Shown piece by piece: positions 37,197 through 46,252 of a DNA stretch of 64,000 nucleotides. The number at the start of each line of letters is the position of its first letter. The first letter of the stretch is position 1. The DNA comes from Phycisphaeraceae bacterium (GTDB lineage Bacteria; Planctomycetota; Phycisphaerae; Phycisphaerales; UBA1924). The position numbers and the translations under genes are program-made. The stretch spans positions 496,001-560,000 of the forward strand of contig JAHBWW010000003.1 in the NCBI GenBank assembly GCA_019636795.1. The letters are read 5' to 3'. The notes under the pieces are model-generated. The model was not told the origin of the DNA. It saw nothing but the letters and a program-made list of their open reading frames with translations, and ran no database searches.

Positions 37197-38105
37197 CATG
37201 TGACCATTGCCTACAACCCGTCCTCCGGCCTGGGCAAGTCCGAAGCGTCGGCTCGCCAGCTCGTGGGGGCTTTGGAGTGCTCCGGGCTGGAGGTTGATCT
37301 TTGCGACGCCCGCGCCGGGATCGACGAGACAAGCCTTACACAGTCAGCTGCACTGGTGGTTTGTGGCGGCGACGGAACGGTGCTGCATGCTTCAGCTGTT
37401 GCCGTACGCGCTGGTGTGCCACTCTATCATGTTCCAACCGGCAACGAGAATCTGTTCAGCCGAGCGTGGGGATTCTCACGCGATCCGGAGATGCTGGTCG
37501 CTGCACTTCGGTCCGGACGCACCGTGCGAGCCGATGTAGGACTCGCAGCAACTCAAAGCCCGGCGATCGCGCCCGAACGGTTCCTGCTCATGTGGTCGAT
37601 CGGGCCCGATTCGAGTGTCATCACGCGACTCTCTCAATCACGCACGCGCCCGAATGGGCATGCGGCGTATCTTGGTCCAGTCTGCGTCGAAGCGCTCAGC
37701 CCGATGCTTCCGACGGTCAGCATCTCGATTGACGGACAATCGCTTGTCGAGCGTAAGCGAGGCTGGGTAATTGTCGCAAACTGCGCTCAGTATGCCTGCC
37801 GCTGCAACTTCGCCCCCGATGCCTCGATGACGGATGGCTCGCTGGATGTCGTCTTCATCCCGGCGACAACAACACTTGGCTGCTGCTGGGCTCTGCTTCG
37901 CGCTCGCCTTGGTACGTTGAGCAGCGACTCTCGAGTGCGCCGAGGCCGAGGCCAGTGCATTCAGGTTGCCGCAAAACGTGCACAAGGTATCGCTGCGCAG
38001 ATCGACGGTGAATCTGCAATGTCCGCGGAGTGCCCCAATGCACTCGAGGTGACTCTCTCGCTCGATCCGGCCAGCCTGCAAGTGCTTCTGCCAGCTGTAA
38101 ACTAG
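37197..38105 (+). CDS. Diacylglycerol/sphingosine kinase-family protein
   Basis: 302 aa. Starts VTIAYNPSSGLGKS, the DAGK-catalytic nucleotide loop, and has VVCGGDGTVLHASA with the GGDGT signature, then VPTGNENLFSRAWG. These define the DagK/YegS/BmrU lipid kinase family; the substrate is probably diacylglycerol or another lipid. The C-terminal half (VSISIDG, ...IAAQIDGE) is the beta-sandwich domain. GTG start at 37197 chosen so the protein begins at the first strand; no clear Shine-Dalgarno. Confidence 0.8.
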   Translation, partial: HVTIAYNPSSGLGKSEASARQLVGALECSGLEVDLCDARAGIDETSLTQSAALVVCGGDGTVLHASAVAVRAGVPLYHVPTGNENLFSRAWGFSRDPEMLVAALRSGRTVRADVGLAATQSPAIAPERFLLMWSIGPDSSVITRLSQSRTRPNGHAAYLGPVCVEALSPMLPTVSISIDGQSLVERKRGWVIVANCAQYACRCNFAPDASMTDGSLDVVFIPATTTLGCCWALLRARLGTLSSDSRVRRGRGQCIQVAAKRAQGIAAQIDGESAMSAECPNALEVTLSLDPASLQVLLPAVN

Positions 38106-38683
38106 TCTGCCTGAGGTGAAGGGATCGCCGTTTTTTGTGTGCTTGGCGTACCGCTGTCAGGCGTGCGCAGAACAACCTCTCCATCCTTGTCATAAAACGT
38201 GAGCGAGCCGATACTGTCCTTGAGCATCAGAACCGCTGCCCCCTTGAGTTCAGGGCCGTGCATCGCGATTCCGCCTCCGCCATGCGAGAACTGTGCCGCG
38301 CCGAGTCGCACAACGCCGGCTTCATCCATGAGGTACATCGCGGTCTGAACTTCGTCATGAACGAGCGTCGCTCGGATCAGCCCGCCCCCATCGAGCACGA
38401 ACAGCCCCGCTGAACCTTGTTCATCGATCCCCAGCTCTGCTCGTACACGCTCATTGTCATCGACCATCTGAATGCGTTTGGCCCGCAATACCTCTGGTGA
38501 TCTGGTTGCTGTCGTCGTCAATCCCACTGTTGCCAGCGTGCCAATCGCACACAACGCGACAACAAGCGAGCGGTTGATCCTGCGAAGATTCGCCACGCGC
38601 GATTCGAGGCTGTCCAACCTTGCTGCGATTGATTCGCCCTCTGCGCTGGTCGTGCTGTTGGCGATGTCATTCAACGTCTTCAT
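38102..38683 (-). CDS. Membrane-anchored hypothetical protein with a coiled coil
   Basis: 193 aa: a short coiled-coil stretch (IAARLDSLESRVANLRRIN), one membrane helix (RSLVVALCAIGTLATVGLTT), and a beta-repeat-like periplasmic domain (FVLDGGGLIRATLVHD, YLMDEAGVVRLGAAQF, MLKDSIGSLTFYDKDGEVV). Short strands with repeated xLxDxxGxx suggest repeated beta hairpins. Convergent with the lipid kinase gene, overlapping it by four bases. No function recognised. Confidence 0.55.
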   Translation of the reverse strand: MKTLNDIANSTTSAEGESIAARLDSLESRVANLRRINRSLVVALCAIGTLATVGLTTTATRSPEVLRAKRIQMVDDNERVRAELGIDEQGSAGLFVLDGGGLIRATLVHDEVQTAMYLMDEAGVVRLGAAQFSHGGGGIAMHGPELKGAAVLMLKDSIGSLTFYDKDGEVVLRTPDSGTPSTQKTAIPSPQAD

Positions 38684-38785
38684 CCCTCGTCCTTTCATGG
38701 TGCCGTGCATGTTTGTCAAAGTGTGTCCATCTAGTCTCACTCGATCGGCCTCGGCCCGAGTCGGGCTCGGGACCGCGCCCCCGCA

Positions 38786-40822
38786 TCAATTATCGACATG
38801 TCGAGTCAGTCTGGGCGAATCTATATCCTCCAGTGTTCCTTTCAGCCGCCACCTGCGCAAAAGTCGCAGGGCGTTGAGCACCACCACAACCGTTGACCCC
38901 TCGTGCAGAACCACCGCAACCCCGAGTTGTGCATATCCAATAGCTGCAAGCGGAGCGACAGTTGCGATGACGCCCAGTGCAATGACCAGATTCTGCACCA
39001 TGATTCTTCGGGCACGCCGCGCCAGTGCATGAGCCTCGGCAACCGACATCAATCGTTCGCCCATGATCGCAATGTCGGCGTTCTCTGCTGCGACGTCGGA
39101 GGCTGCCGACCCCATCGATAGACTCACCGACGCGCGAGCCAGAGCCGGGGCGTCATTGGCACCATCGCCGACCATTGCCACCCGCCCGGTCTCATGCTCG
39201 ATCGACTCAAGCCATGTCATCTTCTCGCCCGGTGCGAGTTCTGCGTGAACTTCATCAAGCCCGACCTCGGCAGCAATGACACGCGCCGAGCCCGCATGAT
39301 CCCCGGTCAGCATCGTCAGCCGCAACCCCCGTGCAGCGAGCGCCGCAAGCGCAGCCTTCGCGTCAGGCCGCACCTGATCGCGCACACCGATAAGCCCGAT
39401 GATGTGCTGCCCGCGTGTGACCACGACGATTGAGCAGCCCTCCGCAGCCAGTGCCGCAACATGCTGTAACGCATCGCTTCGCTCAGGTTGATTGTCGATG
39501 AGTTTGGGCGAGCCTGCCTGCACGGACTGCCCGCCGACGACCGCTTCCACCCCGCGGCCGGCGATCTGCCGGGCATTGCTGACTTCGGGCAGTTCGAGCC
39601 CGCGCTCCTCGGCCTCGTGCACAATCGCATCGGCCAGCGGATGCGTGGCCAGTGCCTCAACCGCGGCTGCAAGCGAGAGCAATTCCTGCTCGGTCGCTAC
39701 CGCACTGCGCCCTGCTCCTTCCATGACCAACACGCGATGCACACGAGGCGTGCCTTGCGTGATTGTGCCAGTCTTGTCGAATGCAAACGCCTTCACGCGC
39801 GACAGGCGTTCGACGCTTTCGCCGCCCTTGAAGACGATCCCGTGCCGCGCGCCTGATGCGATCGCGCACAGATATGTCGCCGGCGCACCAATCACCAGCG
39901 CGCACGGTGAAGCCGCCGTCAAGAACGCCATCGACCTGTAAAACCACACCGCTGCCTCATACCCGAGTGCGACCGGCACAGCAAACAGCAACGCTGCCGC
40001 ACCGAGCACACACGGCGCATACACCCGCCCGATGCGTTCGGTCAGCATCTCGATGCTCGCCCGCTTTGACCTTGCCTCGGTCACGACGTGAACGACGCGC
40101 GCCAGCGCGCTCTCGGCTGCTGGCCTGCTTGCTTCATAGACAAACGCCGAGCCCGTGTTGAGTGTGCCGGCAAAGACTTCGGACCCCACCTTTTTCTCGA
40201 CCGGCATCGCCTCTCCGGTCAGCGTTGATTCGTCAATGGCCGTCTGCCCTTCGATCACGATGCCATCGCAGGCGATGCGCTCGAACGACCGCACCCGCAC
40301 GCGATCGCCAACCCGCAGCGCGTCGATCGTGACCACTTCGTATGTACCGTCGCCGCGACCACGCTCAGCGGCAACGGGCACGAGCGATTCAAGGTGCTTG
40401 AGCGATCGTTCGGCGCGATCGAGTGCCATGTGCTCGCCCGCAGCCCCGAGCCCGAAGAGGAACAGCAGGAACGCCCCCTCGACCGCGTGATCGATTGCCG
40501 CTGCTCCGATCGCCGCGACGAACATCAGCGTATCGACATCAATGCGACGCTCTCCCAAGGCCTTGAGCGCACGCCGCGAGGTCCGCTGGCTCGTCAGCAG
40601 CGCGCTGAGCCCCGCAAAGATCCAGAGCATCGCCCCTGGCCAATCGCGAAGCTCGACCACCCATGCCAGCGCCACGCAGAGCCCGCCCGCGCCCACCATC
40701 GCAACTTCGTACCATGATCGATCGGGCACGACGGGCGCCTCGCCAGCCGCTTCCGTGGTGGGGAGTGCCGCTGATCCGTCTGGCGCAATACCACTCACAT
40801 TCGGCTTTGCGCTGCGGCTCAA
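38786..40822 (-). CDS. Heavy-metal translocating P-type ATPase (P1B)
   Basis: About 678 aa. Motifs: SPCALVIG (CPx metal-path helix), DKTGTITQGTP (phosphorylated Asp), ATHPLADAI (HP motif) and GDGANDAPALA (Mg-binding hinge). It therefore pumps a soft metal such as Zn, Cd, Pb or Co out of the cell. There is no N-terminal metal-binding HMA domain: helix 1 begins within the first ~45 residues. The TTG at 40822 overlaps the stop of the upstream DUF2231 gene (TTGA), so the two are translationally coupled; a GTG at 40798 is an alternative start. Confidence 0.92.
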   Translation of the reverse strand: MSRSAKPNVSGIAPDGSAALPTTEAAGEAPVVPDRSWYEVAMVGAGGLCVALAWVVELRDWPGAMLWIFAGLSALLTSQRTSRRALKALGERRIDVDTLMFVAAIGAAAIDHAVEGAFLLFLFGLGAAGEHMALDRAERSLKHLESLVPVAAERGRGDGTYEVVTIDALRVGDRVRVRSFERIACDGIVIEGQTAIDESTLTGEAMPVEKKVGSEVFAGTLNTGSAFVYEASRPAAESALARVVHVVTEARSKRASIEMLTERIGRVYAPCVLGAAALLFAVPVALGYEAAVWFYRSMAFLTAASPCALVIGAPATYLCAIASGARHGIVFKGGESVERLSRVKAFAFDKTGTITQGTPRVHRVLVMEGAGRSAVATEQELLSLAAAVEALATHPLADAIVHEAEERGLELPEVSNARQIAGRGVEAVVGGQSVQAGSPKLIDNQPERSDALQHVAALAAEGCSIVVVTRGQHIIGLIGVRDQVRPDAKAALAALAARGLRLTMLTGDHAGSARVIAAEVGLDEVHAELAPGEKMTWLESIEHETGRVAMVGDGANDAPALARASVSLSMGSAASDVAAENADIAIMGERLMSVAEAHALARRARRIMVQNLVIALGVIATVAPLAAIGYAQLGVAVVLHEGSTVVVVLNALRLLRRWRLKGTLEDIDSPRLTRHVDN

Positions 40823-41382
40823 TCGTCGCTCTCTTCGTAACGGCGAGGCACGAACACAGGCCAGTTCGTATCGCCCGTGTACTTCGTAAGCGGAGCGTGC
40901 ACCCCGAACTCGTGGACCAGTCGCCCGCCAAGGTGCCCGACGTTGGCCAGTGCCACCACTCCGCCCATGAACGCAAGCAGATACACCGTGTGCAGACCGA
41001 GCATCATCGCTTTCTTCTTTTTCCTGAGCAGCACGGCCGTCAGACCCAGCACCGCGACGTAGCCCGCAGTCAGACCGAGAAAGATCCACCGCGCCATCTC
41101 GCCGCCTTCTTCATGCTGCTCAAGGACCGTGGTTGCGGCTGGAGACAGAATCCCATCGACCAGTTTCGCAGCCGCCTCGCCGCTCATCACCGCCAGCACC
41201 AGGCCCAGCGTGCCCACCGCGATTACCGTCATGGTCGCTGCAGCCAACCCGCGTCGCCAACGCTCGCCCGCAAGCGCCGTCGCAACGATCAGCACCGGCG
41301 CAAACGCAAGCAGACCGATCGGTAGATGGACGAGAATCGGATGTGCCGCGTCCCATGAAGGAATCGACGGAAGCGCAAACAT
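40819..41382 (-). CDS. DUF2231-family membrane protein
   Basis: 187 aa. PILVHLPIGLLAFAPVLIVATAL, GLVLAVMSGEAAAKLVDG and further helices match the DUF2231/YitT-like four-helix membrane domain with conserved HPxxVHxPIG and GExA. These proteins occur next to metal transporters and redox proteins and are suspected to bind haem or metals. AAAGGA lies seven bases before the ATG at 41382. Stop overlaps the P-type ATPase start. Confidence 0.75.
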   Translation of the reverse strand: MFALPSIPSWDAAHPILVHLPIGLLAFAPVLIVATALAGERWRRGLAAATMTVIAVGTLGLVLAVMSGEAAAKLVDGILSPAATTVLEQHEEGGEMARWIFLGLTAGYVAVLGLTAVLLRKKKKAMMLGLHTVYLLAFMGGVVALANVGHLGGRLVHEFGVHAPLTKYTGDTNWPVFVPRRYEESDD

Positions 41383-41534
41383 GATCGTCCTTTCAATAAA
41401 GGTGTCTGCACGCTGATTATACTCTGCGCGGGCAAAGCCCAGAGTGACCAGAAGGATTGAACGGTCCAGCGGCGAATCAGGATTGTCCTGCACGTCGCAC
41501 GCCGTGCCCGCAACACACACAAGGGCCATACTCC

Positions 41535-42968
41535 ATGCAAACGCACAACCTCATCGCCGGGCAGTGGACTGCTGCTGCCGACGGCGCGACCATCGAAGTC
41601 ACCAACCCCGCCACCGACGAAGTCATCGCCAGCGTCCCGCGCTGCGGCCGCGACGAAACCCGCCGCGCGATCGAGGCCGCTCACGCCGCTCTTTCCGCCT
41701 GGCGGACCCGCCCGGCACACGAACGGGGCGCCTTGTTGCGCACCCTCGCAGGCCTGATGATGCGCGATGCCGACCGCCTTGCGCGGCTCATGACCCTCGA
41801 ACAGGGCAAGCCTTTGGCCGAAGCTCGCGGCGAGATCGCCTACGCCGCTTCGTTTCTCGAGTGGGCAGCCGAAGAAGCCCGTCGCGTCAGCGGCGAGATC
41901 ATCCCCGCCTCGACAACCGCTAAACGCATCCTGGTCCTGCGTCAGCCTGTGGGCGTTGCCGCGATCATCACGCCCTGGAACTTCCCGTCGGCGATGATCA
42001 CGCGCAAACTCGGCCCGGCTCTTGCGGCCGGCTGCACCGTCGTCATCAAGCCTGCCGAATCAACTCCGCTCTCGGCCATCGCCATCGGTGAACTCTCGCT
42101 CGAAGCCGGCATCCCAGCCGGTGTTGTCAACATCGTCACCGGCACCGCGCGCGAGATCGGCAGCGAGATGTGCGACAACTTCCTCGTGCGCAAACTCTCC
42201 TTTACCGGTTCGACGCCTGTGGGCCGCGTGCTCATGCAGCAGGCCTCGAAACACCTGCTGCGTCTGAGCCTCGAACTGGGCGGGCACGCTCCGTTCATCG
42301 TCTTCGACGATGCCGATCTCGACGCCGCCGCTGCCGCTGCGATCACCACCAAGTTCCGCAACGCGGGCCAGACGTGCATCTGTGCCAACCGCTTCTATGT
42401 TCACGCCAGCGTCCACGATGCCTTTGTCCAGCGGCTGGCCGCTGCGACCGAGCGCCTCGTGGTCGGCAATGGCCTGGGCGAGGGCGTTAACATCGGGCCG
42501 CTCATCGACGACAAGGCCATCGCCAAGGTCGAGGAACACGTCGCCGATGCGACCGACCGTGGCGCACGCCTGGTCTGCGGCGGTTCGCGCGTGCGCGTGA
42601 GCGGCTGTGCCGATCGCTTCTACCGCCCCACCGTGCTGGCCGGGCTCGCGCCCGAGATGAAGATCGCGCACGAGGAAACTTTCGGCCCGGTGGCGCCGGT
42701 GGCGCGCTTCGAGACCGAGGCCGAGGCCATCGCGCTGGCCAACGACTCGGAGTACGGGCTGGCGGCGTATTTCTTCACGCGCGACGCCTCGCGGCTCATC
42801 CGCGTGGCCGAAGCGCTCGACTATGGCGTGATCGGCGCCAACGACGCAGCACCTTCGACGGCGCAGGCGCCGTTCGGCGGGATGAAGCACTCGGGCTTCG
42901 GCCGCGAGGGCGGGCACTACGTCATGGACGAATACACCGAGATCAAGTACGTCTCGTGGGGCGTGTAG
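41535..42968 (+). CDS. gabD: NAD(P)-dependent succinate-semialdehyde dehydrogenase-type aldehyde dehydrogenase
   Basis: Oxidises succinate semialdehyde (or a similar aldehyde) to the acid. The nucleotide loop KLSFTGSTPVG, the LELGGHAPFIVFDDAD Glu motif, and catalytic Cys in AGQTCICANRFYV are present, with the C-terminal PFGGMKHSGFGREGG. 477 aa. The CIC(A)NR form around the catalytic Cys is characteristic of GabD-type enzymes. Stands alone on the plus strand. Confidence 0.88.
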   Translation: MQTHNLIAGQWTAAADGATIEVTNPATDEVIASVPRCGRDETRRAIEAAHAALSAWRTRPAHERGALLRTLAGLMMRDADRLARLMTLEQGKPLAEARGEIAYAASFLEWAAEEARRVSGEIIPASTTAKRILVLRQPVGVAAIITPWNFPSAMITRKLGPALAAGCTVVIKPAESTPLSAIAIGELSLEAGIPAGVVNIVTGTAREIGSEMCDNFLVRKLSFTGSTPVGRVLMQQASKHLLRLSLELGGHAPFIVFDDADLDAAAAAAITTKFRNAGQTCICANRFYVHASVHDAFVQRLAAATERLVVGNGLGEGVNIGPLIDDKAIAKVEEHVADATDRGARLVCGGSRVRVSGCADRFYRPTVLAGLAPEMKIAHEETFGPVAPVARFETEAEAIALANDSEYGLAAYFFTRDASRLIRVAEALDYGVIGANDAAPSTAQAPFGGMKHSGFGREGGHYVMDEYTEIKYVSWGV

Positions 42969-43063
42969 GCCGCCGCTCGGGTTCCTGTACGCCCACAAAA
43001 CACAGAACCCTCGCATGCCAAGGGGCGTGCGAGGGGTGTGCGGTCCGGACTCATGCTCAGCAA

Positions 43064-43138
43064 TGACCCCGGCGGGATTCGAACCCGCGTTACCAGGATG
43101 AAAACCTGGTGTCCTGGACCTGACTAGACGACGGGGCC
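43064..43138 (-). tRNA. tRNA-Glu (anticodon TTC)
   Basis: A complete cloverleaf on the minus strand: acceptor GGCCCCG / CGGGGTC, T arm with GTTCGAATC, and an anticodon stem CCAGG / CCTGG closing the loop TTTTCAT with anticodon TTC. CCA is not encoded. 75 nt including the discriminator A. Confidence 0.95.
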
Positions 43139-43208
43139 GAGGGGCGTCATTGTAGCCCCCACACCCCCGGGGGTCGTGCATCCTCGCTGCATGTCGTACC
43201 ATCGAGCG

Positions 43209-43940
43209 ATGCCCGCAGACTCTGGCCAATCCTCCCGCCCCCCCCCGCCGACGCCTCTGCCTGTCGATCCGCGCTCTGCTGAACTGGTCCTCTTTGGCGG
43301 TTCTTTTGATCCGCCGCACCGCGCTCATTTCGCCTTTGCCCGTTTCGTTCTTGAAACTGTGCCGGGTTCATCGCTGATTTTCGTGCCCGCTGCGCGTTCG
43401 CCGCACAAGTCCACCGGCCCCATTGCCACAGGCCCGCAGCGCGTCGCCATGCTCGAAGCCGGCCTCTCCGATCTCGGGCTCGCGACCGACCCCCGCATCG
43501 GCATCTGGACTGACGAACTCGACCGCGCCGAGTCTGGAAGCGAGCCGAGTTATTTCGTCGACACGCTCTGCCGCGCCCGCTCGCTGCTGCCCGCGTCGGT
43601 GCGTGTGCGCTTCGTCATCGGCAGCGATCAGTGGTGCTCCTTGGGCGACTGGCGTGAGCCGCACGCGATCCTCGAACTGGCCGCTCCGATCCTGCTTGTG
43701 CGCGGCGCATCGGTCGAGACCACGCCCCCCGCCCCCCCCGGTCCCTCCGCCCCCCCCGGTTCCTGGTCGGCGGCTGAGCGTCTGCTCTTCGATCGCGCCG
43801 TGCTCCCGCACCAGCCTCGCTTCGACGCCTCTTCGACGCAGGCCCGCGCTCTGCTGGCCAACGATCCGCAGTGCGATGACCTCGATGCCCTGCTGACGCC
43901 TTCGGTGCTGCATCTGGCCCGCGGCATCTACCGCGGCTGA
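43209..43940 (+). CDS. nadD: Nicotinate-mononucleotide adenylyltransferase
   Basis: Late step of NAD synthesis. LFGGSFDPPHRAHF is the nucleotidyltransferase signature (GxFxPxHxGH type), and FVIGSDQWCSLGDW and VLPHQPRFDASST lie where expected. 243 aa with a Pro-rich insert (TPPAPPGPSAPPG) near the middle, which makes it slightly longer than usual. A TACCAT hexamer lies about seven bases before the ATG. Confidence 0.92.
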   Translation: MPADSGQSSRPPPPTPLPVDPRSAELVLFGGSFDPPHRAHFAFARFVLETVPGSSLIFVPAARSPHKSTGPIATGPQRVAMLEAGLSDLGLATDPRIGIWTDELDRAESGSEPSYFVDTLCRARSLLPASVRVRFVIGSDQWCSLGDWREPHAILELAAPILLVRGASVETTPPAPPGPSAPPGSWSAAERLLFDRAVLPHQPRFDASSTQARALLANDPQCDDLDALLTPSVLHLARGIYRG

Positions 43941-43963
43941 GCCCGCGGCCATAGATAGAAACG

Positions 43964-43988
43964 CCCGCCCGGATCATTCCGGACGGGC
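43964..43988. terminator. GC-rich hairpin after nadD
   Basis: An inverted repeat (CCCGCCCGGA / TCCGGACGGG, one mismatch) with a 4-base loop, between the ends of the convergent nadD and hypothetical gene. No T-tract, so it may terminate poorly or act with Rho. Confidence 0.5.
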
Positions 43989-44028
43989 GGAGTGTTGGCG
44001 TCGATTGCTCCCGCGGTCCGGGCGCGTT

Positions 44029-44712
44029 TCAGGCCGCGATCGTCAGGTTCTTCTTGCTCGCGATGGGGTTGCCCTCGGCCGAGCCGAAGAAGACGGTGCT
44101 GACATCGCTGGGCAGGCTTGCTCCGCCCGAGCGAACGGCGATGATGTAATAGGTTGCGTTCTGGAGTCCGGTGGGCAGGGCCGAGTCGGTGAACCTGCGT
44201 TCTTCGCTGGTGCCCAGGAGGACGAAGGGGCCGCTCTCGGAGTTGGGGCTCTTGAGGCTGCGGAAGATCTTGAATGACGTTCCGCCCTCGCGTGAGCCCT
44301 GCCATGCCAGTTCGATCGTGCCGCCGGTGGTGAGGGTGGTGGTCAGATCGGTCGGCTGCTCGGCGGGCCCGAGCGGCGAAGGCTCGGCCGGTGCGGGGAT
44401 CTGGGCCATGGCGTAGACGGCCGGGTTGTTGGTCTTGAAGGCCCAGGCGCGAATGACGCGCACCTGTGCGCGTCCGATCTCGAGCATGGCCGCGACCGCG
44501 ATGTCCTGCTGTTCTGTGGCTGCCTTGGCAAGGTTGCGTGCGGCCTGTGCTGCGTTGAAGGCGGCGCGTGCAGCGGTGACGGCGTTATTCAAAGAGACGA
44601 TATCGGCGGGCAAAAGGCCCAGCGATGGTGGACTGACCGACCAGACGGGCAGCCGCTGCTCGAAGAACTGAATCTTCTCGTTGAGCTTGGTGGGAATTGT
44701 TTCGTTCGCCAT
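44029..44712 (-). CDS. Hypothetical protein with Ala-rich helices and a fibronectin-III-like domain
   Basis: 227 aa. Residues ~30-95 are helix-rich (LNNAVTAARAAFNAAQAARNLAKAATEQ), then a fibronectin-III-like stretch (IELAWQGSREGGTSFKIFRSL ... YYIIAVRSGGASLPSDVST) to residue ~215. AAGGA precedes the ATG at 44712 by about twelve bases. Related proteins occur in planctomycetes; function unknown. It ends the ordinary gene run before the CRISPR island, with about 245 bp between its start and the array. Confidence 0.55.
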   Translation of the reverse strand: MANETIPTKLNEKIQFFEQRLPVWSVSPPSLGLLPADIVSLNNAVTAARAAFNAAQAARNLAKAATEQQDIAVAAMLEIGRAQVRVIRAWAFKTNNPAVYAMAQIPAPAEPSPLGPAEQPTDLTTTLTTGGTIELAWQGSREGGTSFKIFRSLKSPNSESGPFVLLGTSEERRFTDSALPTGLQNATYYIIAVRSGGASLPSDVSTVFFGSAEGNPIASKKNLTIAA

Positions 44713-44957
44713 TGTGTTCACATTCCTTTTGAGTCGGGGGCGAAGCACCATCGTGCACACAGATCGAACTGCGCCGGATTCAGATGTGCGGCCCGCGACA
44801 TGCGACCCGCGTCCGCCTGTTGCATCGACTCTCGATGAATGCAACTGAAGTGTGCGGGCGGGAAAATCTGAGAATTCTGTTCGCCCGTGGCTCGGCCCGC
44901 GGGGATCGGTCGCCTGGCGGCGCAGAAAATGCGCGGCGGCTGCGGCACGAGCGTGCA

Positions 44958-45859
44958 GTGTTCATGCATGGGTTCCGCGCTCGTTGATGCGACACCCCAG
45001 GGGGGGGGCGGCTTCCAGCCGCCCATGCACGGTCCAGTGTCTATCCATCGGGGCCGCGTTGGTTGGTGCGGCGTCAGATCATGGCCACAGACGGCACAAA
45101 CAACACATGCCCCTACATCGGGACCGCGCTAGGTGATGCGACACCCCAGGGGGGGCGGCTTCCAGCCGCCCATGCACGATCCAGTGTCTATCCATCGGGG
45201 CCGCGCTGGTTGGTGCGGCGGTCCCAGGAGGGGCGGCTTCCAGCCGCCCATGCGTGTCCATTCACCGGGGCCACGTTGGTTGGTGCGGAGTCAGATCATG
45301 GCCACAGACGGCACAAACAACACATGCCCATTCATCGGGGCCGCGCTCGTTGATGCGACACCCCAGGGGGGGCGGCTTCCAGCCGCCCATGTACGGTCCC
45401 GTGTCCATTCATCGGGGCCGCGTTGGTTGGTGCGGCTCGCCCAGCCGCATCATCGGGCTGGCGTGCAGGCTGTGTCCATTCATCGGGGCCGCGTTGGTTG
45501 GTGCGGCGCGCGACTGCTGCATGGTGCGTGGGAGCGAGCCGGTGTCCATTCATCGGGGCCGCGTTGGTTGGTGCGGCTGCGCATCGAAACCGCCGCTGGT
45601 GACGCATGGAGGGTGTCCATTCATCGGGGCCGCGTTGGTTGGTGCGGCTGCGCATCGAAACCGCCGCTGGTGACGCATGGAGGGTGTCCATTCATCGGGG
45701 CCGCGTTGGTTGGTGCGGCGCGCGACTGCTGCATGGTGCGTGGGAGCGAGCCGGTGTCCATTCATCGGGGCCGCGTTGGTTGGTGCGGCGAGCGACTGCT
45801 GCATGGTGCGTGGGAGCGAGCCGGTGTCCATTCATCGGGGCCGCGTTGGTTGGTGCGGC
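44958..45859 (-). CRISPR. CRISPR array, 13 repeats, near effector
   Basis: Repeats are 36 nt. On the plus strand they read GTGTCCATTCATCGGGGCCG then CGTTGGTTGGTGCGGC. Repeat starts: 44958, 45037, 45107, 45184, 45254, 45324, 45401, 45472, 45542, 45613, 45684, 45754, 45824. The seven from 45401 on are identical; the six from 44958 to 45324 are degenerate. Spacers are 34-35 nt, except 41-43 nt where one holds a hairpin. Minus orientation is proposed because the identical end faces the effector, the minus-strand repeat ends in GGACAC (like Cas12b repeats, which end in a CAC-type handle), and the candidate tracrRNA promoter reads the same way. Confidence 0.92.
45006..45388. repeat. Four copies of a 19-bp palindrome inside spacers of the degenerate array end
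   Basis: GGGCGGCTTCCAGCCGCCC, a perfect 7-bp stem with TTCCA loop, at 45006-45024, 45153-45171, 45231-45249 and 45370-45388. Each lies in an inter-repeat segment of the distal array. The reverse complement occurs twice more at 52167 and 52336. Confidence 0.9.
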
Positions 45860-46155
45860 CGCCGCACTCGCAACATGCTGCCAAACAGGCACTTGCGAGG
45901 CGGTTTGCGAGCGTGGGCGACAACGGGGCATCGCGGGGGCCTGTTTCGGGCGCTGCCGGGCCTCAAAACCATCGAAAACGCCGGGGAAAACCGCATCCGC
46001 GAGCGTGCCCCGGCCCCCCATGCACCACCATCGCACTCGCGGGGGCGGTGCGCGACAAAACGCCCGCGCACCAACACCCCCCGCCCGGAGGGCCGCAATC
46101 AACCAACTTGCCAACGCCGCGTCGCTCTCCCGCTGCGGCCCACGCCGCCCGAGAT

Positions 46156-46246
46156 CACCACCAACGCGAACCGGATGAATGCCGAGTGCCAAGGCGCAGT
46201 GAAGGCGACGACACGTTCTCGGAGATGCGCTGGCCCGTGGCCAGAC
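46156..46246 (-). ncRNA. Candidate tracrRNA with 26-nt anti-repeat
   Basis: On the plus strand, 46156-46181 reads CACCA CCAACGCG AACCG GATGAATG. The reverse complement of the CRISPR repeat is CACCAA CCAACGCG GCCCC GATGAATG, so there are two exact 8-base blocks, one single-base gap and three mismatches. Transcribed on the minus strand from the promoter at 46253-46281, an RNA of about 90 nt would start near 46246, fold a TGGCC-ACG-GGCCA hairpin near its 5' end, and carry the anti-repeat at its 3' end. That is the usual order of Cas12b tracrRNAs. The 3' end is not defined by a visible terminator. Confidence 0.75.
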
Positions 46247-46252
46247 ATCGGC

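Noticed and set aside
44958-45859. Plus orientation of the array
   Set aside because: Possible in principle, but the degenerate end would then be next to the leader and the repeat would not end in a CAC-type handle; the tracrRNA promoter also reads on the minus strand.
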